Origin: Crossiella cryophila | GTDB taxonomy: Bacteria; Actinomycetota; Actinomycetes; Mycobacteriales; Pseudonocardiaceae | Assembly (NCBI RefSeq): GCF_014204915.1 | Contig: NZ_JACHMH010000001.1 | Location: 8,829,501-8,893,500 of the forward strand | Direction of reading: 5' to 3' | DNA: 64,000 bases | Shown: positions 36,901 through 44,987 of the stretch, in pieces | Layout of the letters: every line of letters starts with the position of its first letter | Numbering within the stretch: position 1 is the first letter of the stretch | The notes under the pieces: generated by a model | Told to the model about the DNA's origin: nothing | Seen by the model: only the letters and a program-made list of their open reading frames with translations | Database searches by the model: none | Made by a program: the position numbers and the translations under genes

Positions 36901-37193
36901 TCCCGCGCGTCGTAACGGGCGGCCCCGAGCACAACCCGGTACCCGGCCTCGTCCCCGACGATCAGGTCCGGCGCCCCCGCCTTGCGCAGGGCACTGCGCA
37001 GCGTGGAGGCATACGTCTGGACCACCGCACGGGCGGAGGCCGGCGGCGCGGCACTCCAGATCAGATCGACCAGATGCGCTGGCCGGACGGCATCCCCAGC
37101 CCTGGCCAGCAACGCGGCCAGCAACGTCCTGGGTTTCGCCCCGCCGAGCGGCACCGGCGTCCCGTCCACCTCGACGGAGACCGTGCCCAGCAC
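33981..37193 (-). CDS. SARP-family regulator (AfsR-like: BTAD, NB-ARC, TPR)
   Basis: A 1,070-residue AfsR-type activator. An OmpR-like DNA-binding domain occupies about residues 1-90 (KPRTLLAALLARAGDAVRP), the BTAD domain about 95-240 (EPGAALLREALRLWRG; DPGQQLLEAYELAL), the NB-ARC ATPase about 265-550 (GPGGIGKTALAVHWAH with Lys298; LLVLDN), and TPR helices the rest. Such proteins activate secondary-metabolite genes by binding direct repeats near -35. The terpenoid-type cluster begins 1 kb upstream and is a possible target. GTG at 37193 is the first start after an in-frame stop; the protein begins slightly shorter than many SARPs. Confidence 0.9.
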   Translation of the reverse strand: MLGTVSVEVDGTPVPLGGAKPRTLLAALLARAGDAVRPAHLVDLIWSAAPPASARAVVQTYASTLRSALRKAGAPDLIVGDEAGYRVVLGAARYDAREFTEAVQAARDLLARAEFEPGAALLREALRLWRGPAFTGLGGGFLLAEAERLDELRMAALEMRCTADLACGRHERLVPELRGLVAEYPLRESFWALLMHALLRSGQQSAALAAYEQIRSTLREEFGTDPGQQLLEAYELALRDEPRPVATPSAEVPMQLPADLASFAGRTADLAALDALLPEPGCSAPRTIALVGPGGIGKTALAVHWAHRVRAGFPDGQLFVDLRGYDPVSSVSIEQTLTACLRALGVSAQRVPVTLDEQVALYRSLLAGKRVLLVLDNVANAGQVRPLLPPGSGCVALVTSRSDLRSLTVLNDARVRYLDVLTAEDSHDLLAELCGPELLAAEPADARLLAALCGHLPLALRIAAANLHGRRHTRVSDYVLALREDRLAELAVEDDPAVAVRATFHLSYQALDPATRQLFRLLSQAPGPDFSQAAAVALAGPAAGVRRSLDRLVSASLLTRSPAGRYQFHDLICHYATDLAREEDTPEVLHAAETRLYDHYLATASAGTSLFYAGVRQLRRIPATEANPFTDGEAALRWLDEERVNLIAAAERAAAVPGIRHYSGRFADALRGYFSGRGYAADGLALCTAALAAARESGDAQAEATVHALRGLIFYNLSDYERSITEHELALAANDREPNPVAEMECLHHLGRVYAQLGIPREAMAYHERALAIATGIGDELIEAREVNYVGVAHLSLGNIDEATRAHTRALDITGRLDDKIVRLRAWNGLGLTHWTAGRLAEAADCHRECVELCRRWGLEYNLAAALVCLAETCCDLGRYEDAARHAREALERGQQIGERRHEASALEINATVRRRLGHHRESIQGYTDALALATRIKFRYGEASALIGLSAAHRAEGRPAEAATYARQALTRMRETDMRVLEIAGLTELAACHLALGKPAEAGAQAERALAMAVKDGQRLSQARALGVLGQVRLAEGDGATAAGHWRSALEIFTEIGAPEAAEITELLR

Positions 37194-37721
37194 CCGGATG
37201 TGGACAGCGGACAGCGACTACCCCCTGTGGCAGTGGTTCGATCCCTGGCCAGACCAGACGATACAGGCCGGTGCTGACCACCGGTAACGCCTTTGTGGAC
37301 AGACTCGTCCAGGCTCAGGGGGAACATATCCGGCCGCGCGTGGTGCCAGTCGGGGAGACGATCGCTGAATCGCCCACCGATCAGCGCGGTGTCGGGCCCA
37401 GCACGGATCTCCAGGGCGAGGCGACGCGTCGTGGTCTGCCAGGTGTCGCGATCGTCCACGGTCGACGGGCACCACAGGTCCGCACCCTTGGCGTACTTGG
37501 CCGGTTGGAACAGCGGCATGTGGTTCGCCCAACAGATCACCGGAGGGTCGCCCGTCCTTTGGCTCCACCGGTGGCTCTCGGCGGCAGTCGGCATCAGCTT
37601 GCGGTGCAGCCCAGGTAGCCACCGTGGCTGAAGAACAGCGCCACGCAGTACAGCGGCGCCGTCCTCATGCCGCGCGAACGGCAGAGGGCGATGTCCCGCC
37701 GAGAACTCGAACATGTCCACG

Positions 37722-37779
37722 GTGCGGTGGCCGTGGGAGCACAGCGGGAGGATCACTGGTTCGATCCCAGTGTCACCCA
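37722..37779 (+). pseudogene. Decayed tRNA-Val remnant
   Basis: The stretch ending TCACTGGTTCGATCCCAGTG then TCACCCA matches the T-arm and 3' acceptor of tRNA-Val(CAC) at 21970 with few changes. Before it, GTGGGAGCAC resembles the D-arm, but the anticodon arm is missing and no 5' acceptor strand pairs with GTCACCC. It is a deleted tRNA gene or the 3' copy left by an integrated element. A hairpin of the kind found after intact tRNA genes follows at 37788. Confidence 0.6.
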
Positions 37780-37787
37780 CCGCCGGG

Positions 37788-37830
37788 TAGCCGGATCAGG
37801 TTCACAGAAGGCGCGAGCCTGATCCGGCTA
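37788..37830 (+). terminator. Hairpin after the tRNA remnant
   Basis: A perfect 13-bp stem TAGCCGGATCAGG/CCTGATCCGGCTA (arms 37788-37800 and 37818-37830) with a 17-nt loop lies 8 nt after the remnant. It parallels the hairpin after tRNA-Val(CAC), supporting the view that a whole tRNA unit once stood here. Confidence 0.55.
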
Positions 37831-38202
37831 TCCGTCTCGCGAGGGCGAAGCCTCACGCCCACCCGAGAGAGCTTTGCCTCCGGACCTCGTTCGGGCGGCG
37901 TTGCCATATCCGGTCGCGGGGATCGCCTACCGCCGTTGGGCGGCGTCCGATCCGTGTGCCGTGGAGTCACCCGCTCCAGTGGGCGCCGAACGGGTGCGCG
38001 TGGCGTCCAGTGGGCTCTCGCGTGGTCGGCCGGGCAGTTGTGGTGGCTGACGGTTCTTGCCGGTCTTGCTGCCCAACTGTTCGACATGGGCGGGGAAAGT
38101 ACTGGTGGTGAGGCGGTTTCCCGTGTGCCGGTCCGTCCAGACAGCGTGCAGGTCGCTTGCCTGCGGCGGTCATAGCGTCGATCTCGACGAAGGGAGACCG
38201 CT

Positions 38203-40128
38203 GTGCGCGCCTCGAAGAGACCGCAGATCTGGCTGGTGCAGCAGGGTGTCTGGAAGATGGCGTTGGAATCCCTACCGCTGGCCGCCGGGTATCTCAAGGC
38301 GACCGCGCTGCAAGATCCGGAGATCGCCGCTCAGGCTGATATCGAGATTCACAGTTTTGGTGGTGGGGTGACGGCGTTCGAGATCGCCAACACCCTGTTC
38401 AGCGATGAGCCGCCGGACCTGATCGCGTTCTCCGTACTCGGATGGAACGTCCGCACCTTCTCCTCCCTTGCCGAGACCTACCGGCAGCTCCGGCCGGACG
38501 GCTGGGTGGTCTTCGGCGGCAATCACGTCTCGGACCAGGCAGCTCGGGTGTTCGGGATGTGCCCGGAGGTGGACGTGGTGGTCAATGGCGAGGGGGAGCT
38601 GACCTTCGTCGAATTGGTCCGCGAGCTCCTCGCCGGCGGCAGACCGCACGACCTCGGCCACGTCGCCGGAGTGTCCTATCGCGACGACAGCGGGATGCTG
38701 CGCACCACCCCGGACCGTCCTCGGATCGAGGATCTGGACATCATCGGGTCGCCATTCCTGACCGAGGCGATACCACTTACCGGAGCCGACGGCACCTTCC
38801 GCTACGACGTGGCCATCATGGAGACCAACCGTGGCTGCCCGTACAAATGTTCCTTCTGCTACTGGGGCGGCGCGGTGGGCCAGCGGGTGCGTGCCTTCTC
38901 CCGGGACCGACTGCGCGCGGAACTGGAAGTTCTCGGCAGACATCGCGTGCACACCATCGCACTGTGCGACGCGAACTTCGGCATGCTCGCCTCGGACCTG
39001 GAGTTCATCAAGGACTTCATCGAGGTCCGCTCGCGGTACGGCTATCCACGGACCGTGGAGACGTCCTGGGCGAAGAACAAGTCGAAGGTCTTCTACGAGA
39101 TCGTGCGGATCATGAAGGAGGCCGGGCTGCACAGCTCGTTCACCCTGGCGCTGCAGACCCTCGATGACGATGCGCTGAACCTGATGAACCGGCGCAACAT
39201 GAAGGTCAACCAGTGGGAGGAGCTGGCGGAATGGCTTGCCGCGGAAGGGCTCCAGAGTTACGCGGAGCTGATCTGGGGTGCTCCGGGTGAGACCGTGGAG
39301 TCCTTTCTGGAGGGCTACGATCGGCTCGCCGAGCACGTGTCGCGGGTGGCCGCGTATCCGCTGTTGTTGTTGCCCAACACAGAGTTCTCCGCGAAGAAGG
39401 AACAGTACGGCCTGGTCACCGTGCGCGGGGACACTGACGACTTCGAGCACGTGCTGCGACATGACACCATGTCCTTGGCGGACAACCGGTACATGCACCA
39501 GTTCCTGCTTTTCTCCCGGCTGCTCGCGGAGAGCGCGGTGCTGCGACACACCTGGCCGGCGCTGCGCAGGCTCGCCGGCATCACCCAGTCCACCGCGATT
39601 CGTTCCCTGATGGGGTTCGTCGCGCAGGACAGGAGTTCGGTGACATCGCCGTTCCGACACGCCATGGACAACGCCTTCACTGACTCCAATGTGCTGGCAC
39701 CGCTGCTGGCCTACGTCTACGGCGTGCCCGCGGCCCGAGACGCGCTACGTGGCTGGTGGCGGGCCGAGATCCGCCCCGGACTGGACGCGGAGGTGACCGG
39801 GACTCTGGACGCGGTGTTCGACTACGACCTCCGCACACTGCCCGCCCACCTCGTCGAGGGACAGCGCCCGGTACCGGACTGCGCCCACCCCGGCCTGCCT
39901 GTGGTGTCCGTCAACGGCGAGCAGTTCCACGTCGACCGGGCGGTGCGCCTGCCCTACCACGTCCCCGCGCTCACTGCCGCGCTGCGCCGAGGCGAACCGA
40001 TCTCCTCGGTGCCACGGGACCTGGTGACCGACATCTACTACAAGGCCGGCGCCGCGGACTACGTCACCACCACCAACCACGAGGAGATCATCTACTACAT
40101 GGGGAGGTTGGCCGGTGAACTCCGCTGA
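38203..40128 (+). CDS. Cobalamin-dependent radical SAM enzyme (class B methyltransferase-like)
   Basis: A 641-residue enzyme with an N-terminal cobalamin-binding Rossmann domain (about residues 10-150, VVFGGNHVSDQAARVF and VVNGEGE), then a radical SAM barrel with the cluster motif CPYKCSFC (Cys212, Cys216, Cys219), and a long C-terminal region. Class B radical SAM enzymes of this type methylate unactivated carbon in natural products (KedN5, PhpK and MoeK5 are examples), which is the likely role here; the product and methylated carbon are unknown. GTG 38203 follows GAAGGGAG. The 3' end overlaps the next P450 gene by 14 nt, so the two are co-translated. It is the first gene of the cluster. Confidence 0.88.
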   Translation: MRASKRPQIWLVQQGVWKMALESLPLAAGYLKATALQDPEIAAQADIEIHSFGGGVTAFEIANTLFSDEPPDLIAFSVLGWNVRTFSSLAETYRQLRPDGWVVFGGNHVSDQAARVFGMCPEVDVVVNGEGELTFVELVRELLAGGRPHDLGHVAGVSYRDDSGMLRTTPDRPRIEDLDIIGSPFLTEAIPLTGADGTFRYDVAIMETNRGCPYKCSFCYWGGAVGQRVRAFSRDRLRAELEVLGRHRVHTIALCDANFGMLASDLEFIKDFIEVRSRYGYPRTVETSWAKNKSKVFYEIVRIMKEAGLHSSFTLALQTLDDDALNLMNRRNMKVNQWEELAEWLAAEGLQSYAELIWGAPGETVESFLEGYDRLAEHVSRVAAYPLLLLPNTEFSAKKEQYGLVTVRGDTDDFEHVLRHDTMSLADNRYMHQFLLFSRLLAESAVLRHTWPALRRLAGITQSTAIRSLMGFVAQDRSSVTSPFRHAMDNAFTDSNVLAPLLAYVYGVPAARDALRGWWRAEIRPGLDAEVTGTLDAVFDYDLRTLPAHLVEGQRPVPDCAHPGLPVVSVNGEQFHVDRAVRLPYHVPALTAALRRGEPISSVPRDLVTDIYYKAGAADYVTTTNHEEIIYYMGRLAGELR

Positions 40129-41287
40129 TCGGGTCCACCGATACCCGTTTCGCTGTGCGGGCAACAGGATCGACCCACGTTACGCCGCTCTACGCCGTGA
40201 CGCCGGGCTGATCCGGGTAGGGCTACCCTTTGGTGAACCCTCCTGGCTGGCGATCCGGCACGCCGAGGCGCGCCAGGTGCTCACCGACCCACGTTTCTCC
40301 CGGGCCGCCACCGCGGGCCGGGACATTCCCCGGGTGTCGGCGGAGGCGCACGCCGTCGGTCTGGTCGCACTCGACCCGCCGCAGCACACCAGGCATCGCG
40401 CACTCATCGCCAAGGCGTTCACCCCGCGCCGGGCCGAGCGGCTGCGGCCCTGGATCGCGGGACTGGTCGCGGAACTGGCCGCCGAACTCATCGCGATCGG
40501 CCCACCCGCAGATCTGGTCACCAGCTTCGCGAATCCGTTGACGCACCGCGCGATGGCTGAGCTGATCGGCGTGCCGCGGCACGACCACGCGCGGTTCCGT
40601 CACTGGGCGGACGTAGGCCTGTCCACCACCACGCATACACCGGAGTACCAGGCCGAACTGCTCGGACAGATGTGGGACTACCTGACCGACCTCATCCGCA
40701 AACCGGCCAGGGCACCGGGCACCGACCTGATCAGCCTGCTCGCCGGCACACAGGACCACGCGGAGGCCGATCTGGTGATCCTGGTGATGACCGTCCTGGT
40801 CGCTGGGTACGAGGCCACCGCAGCGCAGATCGGCAACATCTGGGTAGCGCTGCTGGACCAGCCAGAACTGACGGCCCGACTGCGTTCGGCCGAGATGGCG
40901 GTGCCAGCCATGGTGGAGGAACTGCTGCGGTGGATCCCACTGGAGGCAGGCCCCGCCCCTCCCCGCTACGCGCTGGAGGCGGTCGAGCTTGGTGGAGTGG
41001 TGGTCGCCGCCGGTGAGCCAGTGCTGGTGGACATCACCTCCGCCGACCGGGACGAACGTGTCTTCTCCTCGGCCGACCGAGTGTGCCCAGGGCGCACGGT
41101 AAATCCGCACCTGGCCTTCGGCCACGGCCCGCACCGGTGCATCGGCGCCCCGCTGGCCAGGGTGATCCTGCAGGAGTCGGTCGCCGGGCTGCTGCGGGCA
41201 CTGCCGGGGCTGTGCCGGGCCGGGCCGGTCGCCTGGCGAAGCGGTGCGCTGGTCCGCGGACTGACCGCGCTGCCAGTCAGCTGGTGA
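40115..41287 (+). CDS. Cytochrome P450 (first of the cluster)
   Basis: A 390-residue bacterial class I P450. The heme loop FGHGPHRCIGAPLAR places the ligand at Cys342; the ExxR motif is EELLR. The I-helix reads AGYEATA, so the Thr that normally follows the acid is Ala with a Thr one place later, which may alter oxygen activation. A partner ferredoxin is not encoded nearby. The GTG start lies inside the radical SAM gene (14-nt overlap), so the two are one operon. It presumably oxidises the terpenoid skeleton; substrate unknown. The stop codon abuts the remains of an FAD monooxygenase gene on the other strand. Confidence 0.92.
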   Translation: MNSADRVHRYPFRCAGNRIDPRYAALRRDAGLIRVGLPFGEPSWLAIRHAEARQVLTDPRFSRAATAGRDIPRVSAEAHAVGLVALDPPQHTRHRALIAKAFTPRRAERLRPWIAGLVAELAAELIAIGPPADLVTSFANPLTHRAMAELIGVPRHDHARFRHWADVGLSTTTHTPEYQAELLGQMWDYLTDLIRKPARAPGTDLISLLAGTQDHAEADLVILVMTVLVAGYEATAAQIGNIWVALLDQPELTARLRSAEMAVPAMVEELLRWIPLEAGPAPPRYALEAVELGGVVVAAGEPVLVDITSADRDERVFSSADRVCPGRTVNPHLAFGHGPHRCIGAPLARVILQESVAGLLRALPGLCRAGPVAWRSGALVRGLTALPVSW

Positions 41288-41650
41288 CGGCGGAACGCCC
41301 GGGGAAGAGCGTGTTCCAGGTCGCGGAGTGGATACCGTCGGCGGCCAGCACCACGTCGGCCCGCCGCAGCTCCACGGTGGGGCCGGCCTCCGCCGGTCTG
41401 ACGGGATCATCTGGCATCACACCAGGCACCCGAGGGCAGGAGCAGGCAACCCAGTGCCGCTCGACGGGCGAAGCCCGCCGGCGAGCTGCGATTCAGCGCA
41501 CGCCCGGACCTGGGTACCGAGTCCAAGGGCGTCGAGCGTGCGCAGCGCGTTGGGCATCAGGCCGATGCCCGCGCCGCCGTCGAGTGTGCTCCTGCGCTCG
41601 CAGACCATGACGTGCCAGCCCGCTGGTGCGGTGCCACCACAACCGCGAGT
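41284..41650 (-). pseudogene. Broken FAD-dependent monooxygenase gene
   Basis: Minus-strand remains of a PHBH-type flavin monooxygenase. One frame gives WHVMVCERRSTLDGGAGIGL then MPNALRTLDALGLG, the usual stretch after the N-terminal FAD motif; another gives ELRRADVVLAADGIHSATWN then TLFPGRSAV, normally about 80 residues further on. The GxGxxG motif, the middle and the whole C-terminal half are absent, and the frames differ, so it cannot make an enzyme. The palindrome CGGGCGAAGCCCG at 41465-41477 sits at the internal break. It lies between the first P450 and the UbiA gene, whose ribosome site follows at once. Confidence 0.75.
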
Positions 41651-41677
41651 GGTCCACCTGGTGTTGAAGGAGCAACC

Positions 41678-42691
41678 ATGTCCGATCTCACTTCGATCCG
41701 GCGGAAGCTGTTGGCACACCTGGAGACCTGCCGCCCGGACACCGTCTTCCACGCGGGTCTGCTCGGCCTGGCCGGCGCGGTGCTCGCTGCGGGCCAGGAC
41801 ACCGGTCTGTGGCAGTACCTCGGCGCGTGGGCGGTGCCGACCCTGGGCTGGATCGCCTCGCTGTACGGGGGCGACTACTTCGATCGGGAACTGGACGCGG
41901 TGAGCAAACCGTTGCGCCCCATACCGTCCGGCCGGATGTCGGCCCGGGAGGCCGCGGCCGGGATGTACCTGGCGATCGTGGTCGGACTGATGCTCGCCGT
42001 GCTGCTGAACCCGCTCAACCTCGCCGTGGTCGCGGTGACGGCGGTGCTCGGTGTGCTGTACAGCTGGAAGTTGAAGGGCCACGGCTTCGCGGGCAACCTC
42101 GTCCGGGGCGGTCCCGCGATGCTGGCCTTCCTGGTCGGCATGACCTCGGTCGGCGGTGAACCGAGGTGGGACCTGCTGCCCTTCGGGCTGGTGTTCTGGG
42201 TGCACGACACCGCATCCAACCTGCTGGGCGCGCTCTGCGACCAGGACGGGGACCGCGCGGGCGGGTACCAGACCCATCCGGTCCGGCATGGCGATCATGC
42301 CTCCCTGCGGTTGCTGGGCTGGCTGTGCGCTGGCTGGATCGGCCTCGCCTGTCTGGCACCGCTGTCGGCCGCGGAGTTCCGGCACGGTGGCTATCTCGGA
42401 TTCCTGGCGGTGTCGGTGGCGCTGACCGGGTGCGCGGCCGCGATACTGCTGCGCGCGCCCCGGCCCGTGCCCAGGCTGCACGCGCTCCGGGCGCACGAGA
42501 TCGTGGTCATCGAGCGGCTGGTGCTGTCCTCAGCCGTGCTTGCCACCGCTCTGGGTGTACTCGCCACACTGTGGCTGCTGGTGCCCGCCCTGGCGATCAC
42601 CGCCTTGGCGCGGCTGGCGATGCGGCGCCGTGACCACGCGACCCGTTTCCTCAACGGTCCCGGTCCAGCAGGAGTTCCGCGACCCTCCTGA
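41678..42691 (+). CDS. UbiA-superfamily prenyltransferase or terpene cyclase
   Basis: A 337-residue membrane protein with about eight to nine hydrophobic segments. The first Asp-rich motif is GDYFDRELD (Asp66, Asp69, Asp73) followed by KPLRPIPSGRMS, as in UbiA prenyltransferases; the second is DQDGDRAGG (Asp188 to Asp192). The enzyme probably transfers or cyclises a polyprenyl diphosphate at the membrane. Next to a polyprenyl synthase and P450s, either a meroterpenoid prenyl transfer or UbiA-type cyclisation is possible; the KP.RPIPSG stretch favours transfer. ATG 41678 follows GAAGGAG. Its 3' end overlaps the convergent synthase gene by 41 bp. Confidence 0.9.
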   Translation: MSDLTSIRRKLLAHLETCRPDTVFHAGLLGLAGAVLAAGQDTGLWQYLGAWAVPTLGWIASLYGGDYFDRELDAVSKPLRPIPSGRMSAREAAAGMYLAIVVGLMLAVLLNPLNLAVVAVTAVLGVLYSWKLKGHGFAGNLVRGGPAMLAFLVGMTSVGGEPRWDLLPFGLVFWVHDTASNLLGALCDQDGDRAGGYQTHPVRHGDHASLRLLGWLCAGWIGLACLAPLSAAEFRHGGYLGFLAVSVALTGCAAAILLRAPRPVPRLHALRAHEIVVIERLVLSSAVLATALGVLATLWLLVPALAITALARLAMRRRDHATRFLNGPGPAGVPRPS

Positions 42692-43658
42692 GCCGGGTCC
42701 GGCTGGCGCCGGGCGGCAGCACGGCCAGCGCCGAACCGGCCCTGCCGACCGCCTCTCGCACCAAGTCCCGCGCCTCGTCCAGGGCACCCGAACCGGCAAC
42801 GATGCGACGCAGCCGGGCGTGCCGGGCGGCCGCGTCACCGCCGCCGCACAGCTGCCGTTCGATGGCGCGCCGGGCGGCGGGTCCCCCGGCCTGGCCGGCC
42901 AGGATCAGCGGCATGGTGATCCTGCCGTTTCGCGCGTCGCTGGCCTGCGGTTTTCCGGTCACCGCCGGGACGCTGAGATAGCCGAGCAGGTCGTCCTGGA
43001 TCTGGTAGGCGATACCCAGTTCGTCGGCGTAGCGCCGTAGCGCCGCCACTTCCTCGGCCGATCCACCGGCAAGCAACGCGCCGCTGACGCAGGCCCCCCG
43101 GAACAACGCGGCGGTCTTGAGGTGGACCATCCGCCGGTAACGCGCCGCGTCGAAACACCGGTCGCGGGTCAGTTCTGCTTCCAGCATCTGCCCGCGACAC
43201 AGCTCGACACCACACCGCGCGACCTCCGCCAGCGCGTCCACGATGCGCGCCTCGGCCACCCCGCGGTACCGACAACCGGCCAGTCCGGCGAACAGGTCGA
43301 AGAGCAGCGCGTCGCCAGTGACGATCGCGTCGTCCACGCCGTAACGGACGTGCACCGCAGGGCGGCCCCGGCGCAGCTCGTCCTGGTCGATTATGTCGTC
43401 GTGGACCAGGCTCGCGGTGTGGCCGCTCTCCGCCCCGACCGCGGCCGGGAGCACCCCGTACCGGGTCCCGCCGACCGCCACAGCCGATTCCACCAACAGC
43501 ATGGGCCGCAACAGTTTTCCCGGCGGCAGCAGTGCGTACCGACAGATCTCGCCCAGCCGGTCATCGTCCAGCCGCCACCGGTCGGCGAGCGAGTTCGCCA
43601 GTTCGGTGGACAGCACAAGATCGTCCGCGCCGAAGTCCACTGGTGTTGTCGTGCTCAT
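42651..43658 (-). CDS. Polyprenyl diphosphate synthase (FPP/GGPP type)
   Basis: A 335-residue trans-isoprenyl diphosphate synthase. The first Asp-rich motif LVHDDIIDQDELRRG is at about residues 85-99 (Asp87, Asp88, Asp91), with the second, QDDLLGY, at Asp222-Asp223. The short first motif (DDxxD) fits the FPP/GGPP group; chain length cannot be read by eye, although GGPP for the adjacent UbiA enzyme is plausible. ATG 43658 follows AAAGGGGGA. It is the only intact cluster gene on the minus strand in this part, with broken genes just upstream. Confidence 0.93.
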   Translation of the reverse strand: MSTTTPVDFGADDLVLSTELANSLADRWRLDDDRLGEICRYALLPPGKLLRPMLLVESAVAVGGTRYGVLPAAVGAESGHTASLVHDDIIDQDELRRGRPAVHVRYGVDDAIVTGDALLFDLFAGLAGCRYRGVAEARIVDALAEVARCGVELCRGQMLEAELTRDRCFDAARYRRMVHLKTAALFRGACVSGALLAGGSAEEVAALRRYADELGIAYQIQDDLLGYLSVPAVTGKPQASDARNGRITMPLILAGQAGGPAARRAIERQLCGGGDAAARHARLRRIVAGSGALDEARDLVREAVGRAGSALAVLPPGASRTRLRRVAELLLDRDR

Positions 43659-43737
43659 ACATCCCCCTTTGAAAGACAATCGTCGGCTCCAACGCGCGGC
43701 GCCACTGCGACGCGGCCGGGCACCAGCACCGGCCCGT

Positions 43738-43945
43738 GTATCCGGCCGGAACCGCTCCGGTTCCTGGTAGAGATCGTGACCGTTGTGCGGCAACGAGATC
43801 GGCAGGGTCAGCTGATGCCCGCAGGGATCAGACACCCGCCGACCTTGGTGTCGGCGGAGAGCAGCGCACGATGCCACTCACCACCGGTCGGGCGCGGAAG
43901 GTCCCGTTGAGCACACCGTCCACATAGGACTTACAGCCCACCTTG
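43738..43945 (-). pseudogene. Cytochrome P450 gene fragment with frameshifts
   Basis: Three minus-strand frames in succession carry the K-helix to meander region of a P450: SYVDGVLNGTFRARPVVSG (ExxR with Glu replaced by Gly), WHRALLSADTKVGGCLIPAG, and LTLPISLPHNGHDLYQEPER followed by FRPD. At least two frameshifts separate them. The heme-binding loop and the N-terminal two thirds are missing. It lies just before the polyprenyl synthase start, so its 3' part has probably been deleted. Confidence 0.7.
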
Positions 43946-43951
43946 GTCCCC

Positions 43952-44802
43952 TCAGTCGCCCTGGCGGGTGCGGGCTGGGTGGCGTACTAATCGTTCCTGA
44001 CACCAGAACAGCGATGGCGCCGCGGTCTCGTGGCCGACGGCGAGCGGAGTCACCAGCTGGTCCCGGTTATCCCCGTCGGGGAGAACAACCTTGCCCTCGG
44101 CGCGGCGAGATCTGATCTGGGCCACCAGGATCGCGTCCTCCGCTCGCCGGAGCCGCGCGTAGCGGGCCCTCGGGGGAGAACCAGACCGGCTCGGTGCGCA
44201 ACATGAGCGCCAGCCGCGGCAGCGGGAGCTGTCGACCGTGGCAGACCATGGCGAACAGGGAGTCGTGCTGTCGGTGGCCGCTCTCGGCGAAACGCAGCGG
44301 GTCGAGGATCGACCACAGCGTCTGCGCCGCGGCCGGCGTCCGCACCCCGACAAACAGGGGTGAGCACACCGCGCAGACAGTGTCCTCCGCGGTACCACCG
44401 GGTGCGCCCACCTGCGCGGATCTTGGCCAGGCCCAGCTCAGACAGCGCCTCCAGGACCCTCACGGTGCTGTGCGCGCCGTCGCGGAACCACACTGGCGGA
44501 GCCGCGCAGCCCCACTGCTGGGCCTTGGCGGCGTGGCCGAGCGCCCGGCTCAGCGCGCCACCCGGCCGTCTCCGACCACCGTGCTGGTACAGCACCATCG
44601 GCACGACCGCGGTGTCCTCGGACTCCGGCCAGCCGGACCGCACGTTGTAGCAAGTCACGGAGATCTCCAGGTCCCGGTCGATGAGCCGGGAACCTTCGGA
44701 CCGTCGGCGGTCGAGCAGGTGCTGCCGGGCGCGCTCAGCGGCCTGGGTGAACTGGGATCGCGGGAGCAGTTGGTCACCGGTGGGATTGTTCTTGCGCAGC
44801 AT
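43952..44802 (-). pseudogene. Frameshifted gene of unknown function
   Basis: A minus-strand gene split over three frames. It starts MLRKNNPTGDQLLPRSQFTQ with good coding character (RDLEISVTCYNVRSG, WFRDGAHSTVRVLEALSELG), shifts near 44400 to GAPGGTAEDTVCAVCSPLFV, and shifts again near 44185 to ARYARLRRAEDAILVAQIRS, ending at a stop near 43952. Joined, it would be about 280 residues. I do not recognise the family. Two single-base shifts suggest a true pseudogene, though a sequencing error cannot be ruled out for either. The 185 bp between it and the methyltransferase operon should hold divergent promoters. Confidence 0.65.
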
Positions 44803-44987
44803 CTGTTCTGGCCTCTCGTGTGCCGTCAGGTCCGCCCGAACGACATAACCAGCAGTTAGCCCGGCCCGACTGGACCGGGCCTGCACCGGTCTTGCCGCAT
44901 CCGGACAGTCGTGCAGAAGCAGTGCAGCGCGATGGGCAGACCCACTCCTACCGTCGAGATATCCGAAACAGGACAAGAAGATGGGGG

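Larger units (their letters stand above)
37194..38202. other. 1-kb stretch without an intact gene
   Basis: Between the SARP start and the radical SAM gene I find no convincing gene. A minus-strand frame from about 37780 to 37300 reads protein-like in places (PVICWANHMPLFQPAKYAKG, then ADLWCPSTVDD) but has no start with a ribosome site, overlaps the tRNA remnant and matches nothing I know; it may be a decayed gene. The stretch also holds the tRNA-Val remnant, its hairpin, and the ribosome site GAAGGGAG of the radical SAM gene. GC content is somewhat lower than in the neighbours. Confidence 0.5.

Noticed and set aside
21970-37779. Intact integrative element between the two tRNA-Val copies
   Set aside because: The two copies differ at several positions, no integrase or excision gene lies between, so at best an ancient event.
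37788-38202. Cobalamin riboswitch before the radical SAM gene
   Set aside because: No B12-box-like sequence or fitting fold is visible; only a simple hairpin and a ribosome site.
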